DNA of 43,095 nt, taken from the NCBI GenBank assembly GCA_014801955.1, contig JAAVDE010000039.1, forward strand, positions 1 through 43,095, written 5' to 3'. Made by a program: the position numbers and the translations under genes. The stretch is from Bacteroides sp. Lineage in GTDB: Bacteria; Bacteroidota; Bacteroidia; Bacteroidales; Muribaculaceae. Positions 43,087 through 43,095 of this stretch are shown here, in pieces. Under the pieces are notes generated by a model that searched no databases, was not told the origin of the DNA, and saw only the letters and a list, made by a program, of their open reading frames with translations. How positions within the stretch are numbered: position 1 is the first letter of the stretch; each line of letters starts with the position of its first letter.

Positions 43087-43095
43087 AATAGGGTG

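Overview
This window is chromosomal DNA from a member of the Bacteroidales (Bacteroidota). The evidence is the repeated occurrence of the phylum-specific promoter (TTTG, 19-20 bp, TAnnTTTG), an UpxY-type antiterminator heading a capsule locus, TonB-plug/beta-barrel and DUF1573 proteins, and weak or absent Shine-Dalgarno sequences. Most housekeeping genes are GC-rich with C-ending codons, so a GC-rich gut lineage (Alistipes- or Muribaculaceae-like) is possible, but genus cannot be fixed from the sequence. Several stretches are clearly AT-richer and look acquired: 1-5760, 21283-22730 and 30299-31060.

Layout. (1) 1-7097, minus strand: a surface-polysaccharide operon headed by an UpxY/NusG-like antiterminator with a hairpin-rich leader, then GT2, GT4, hexapeptide acyltransferase, polysaccharide pyruvyl transferase, an Fe-S F420H2-dehydrogenase-beta-like partner and a Wzx flippase that runs off the left edge. 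(2) 7375-12827, plus: rimP-nusA-infB-folK. (3) 12902-19236, plus, with 19259-19957 minus: a second polysaccharide set (Wza-like export lipoprotein, kinase-less Wzz, Wzy-like polymerase, GT4, Wzx, WecG/TagA-type transferase). (4) 19960-21129, minus: a flavodiiron protein. (5) 21228-22833: two identical 55-bp promoter-bearing repeats that bracket a long, highly structured leader RNA plus an AT-rich GT2 gene. (6) 22841-30097, plus: a tightly packed operon coaD, S41 peptidase, two DUF1573 proteins, meaB-like GTPase, GT4, SPOUT RNA methyltransferase, TlpA-like lipoprotein. (7) 30116-31028: tRNA-Gln(CUG) and, opposite, an AT-rich NYN-domain RNase candidate with an attenuator-like leader. (8) 31063-35122, minus: TonB-plug outer-membrane barrel and acyltransferase-3, separated by a perfect (ATT)18 microsatellite. 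(9) 35218-38159, plus: an AraC-HD fusion regulator, HAD phosphatase and a secreted esterase. (10) 38194-41116, plus: tRNA-Thr(CGU), ispD and recG. (11) 41221-41528, minus: an apparently free-standing structured RNA with its own promoter and terminator. (12) 41549-42739, minus: a Sel1-repeat protein. (13) 42822 to the right edge: a nonanucleotide tandem repeat, an intrinsic terminator and the 5S rRNA gene that ends an rRNA operon entering from the right.

The most unusual object is the 21228-22833 module. The promoter directly in front of coaD exists twice, and between the copies sits a roughly 370-nt RNA with several long mutually exclusive or pseudoknotted helices followed by a glycosyltransferase. 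Recombination between the repeats would remove the RNA and glycosyltransferase and leave an intact coaD promoter, so it looks like an RNA-led cassette inserted at a housekeeping promoter. Second in interest are the NYN RNase gene with its overlapping anti-terminator/terminator leader, and the minus-strand RNA at 41275-41490. No CRISPR array, transposase, integrase or plasmid origin was seen.
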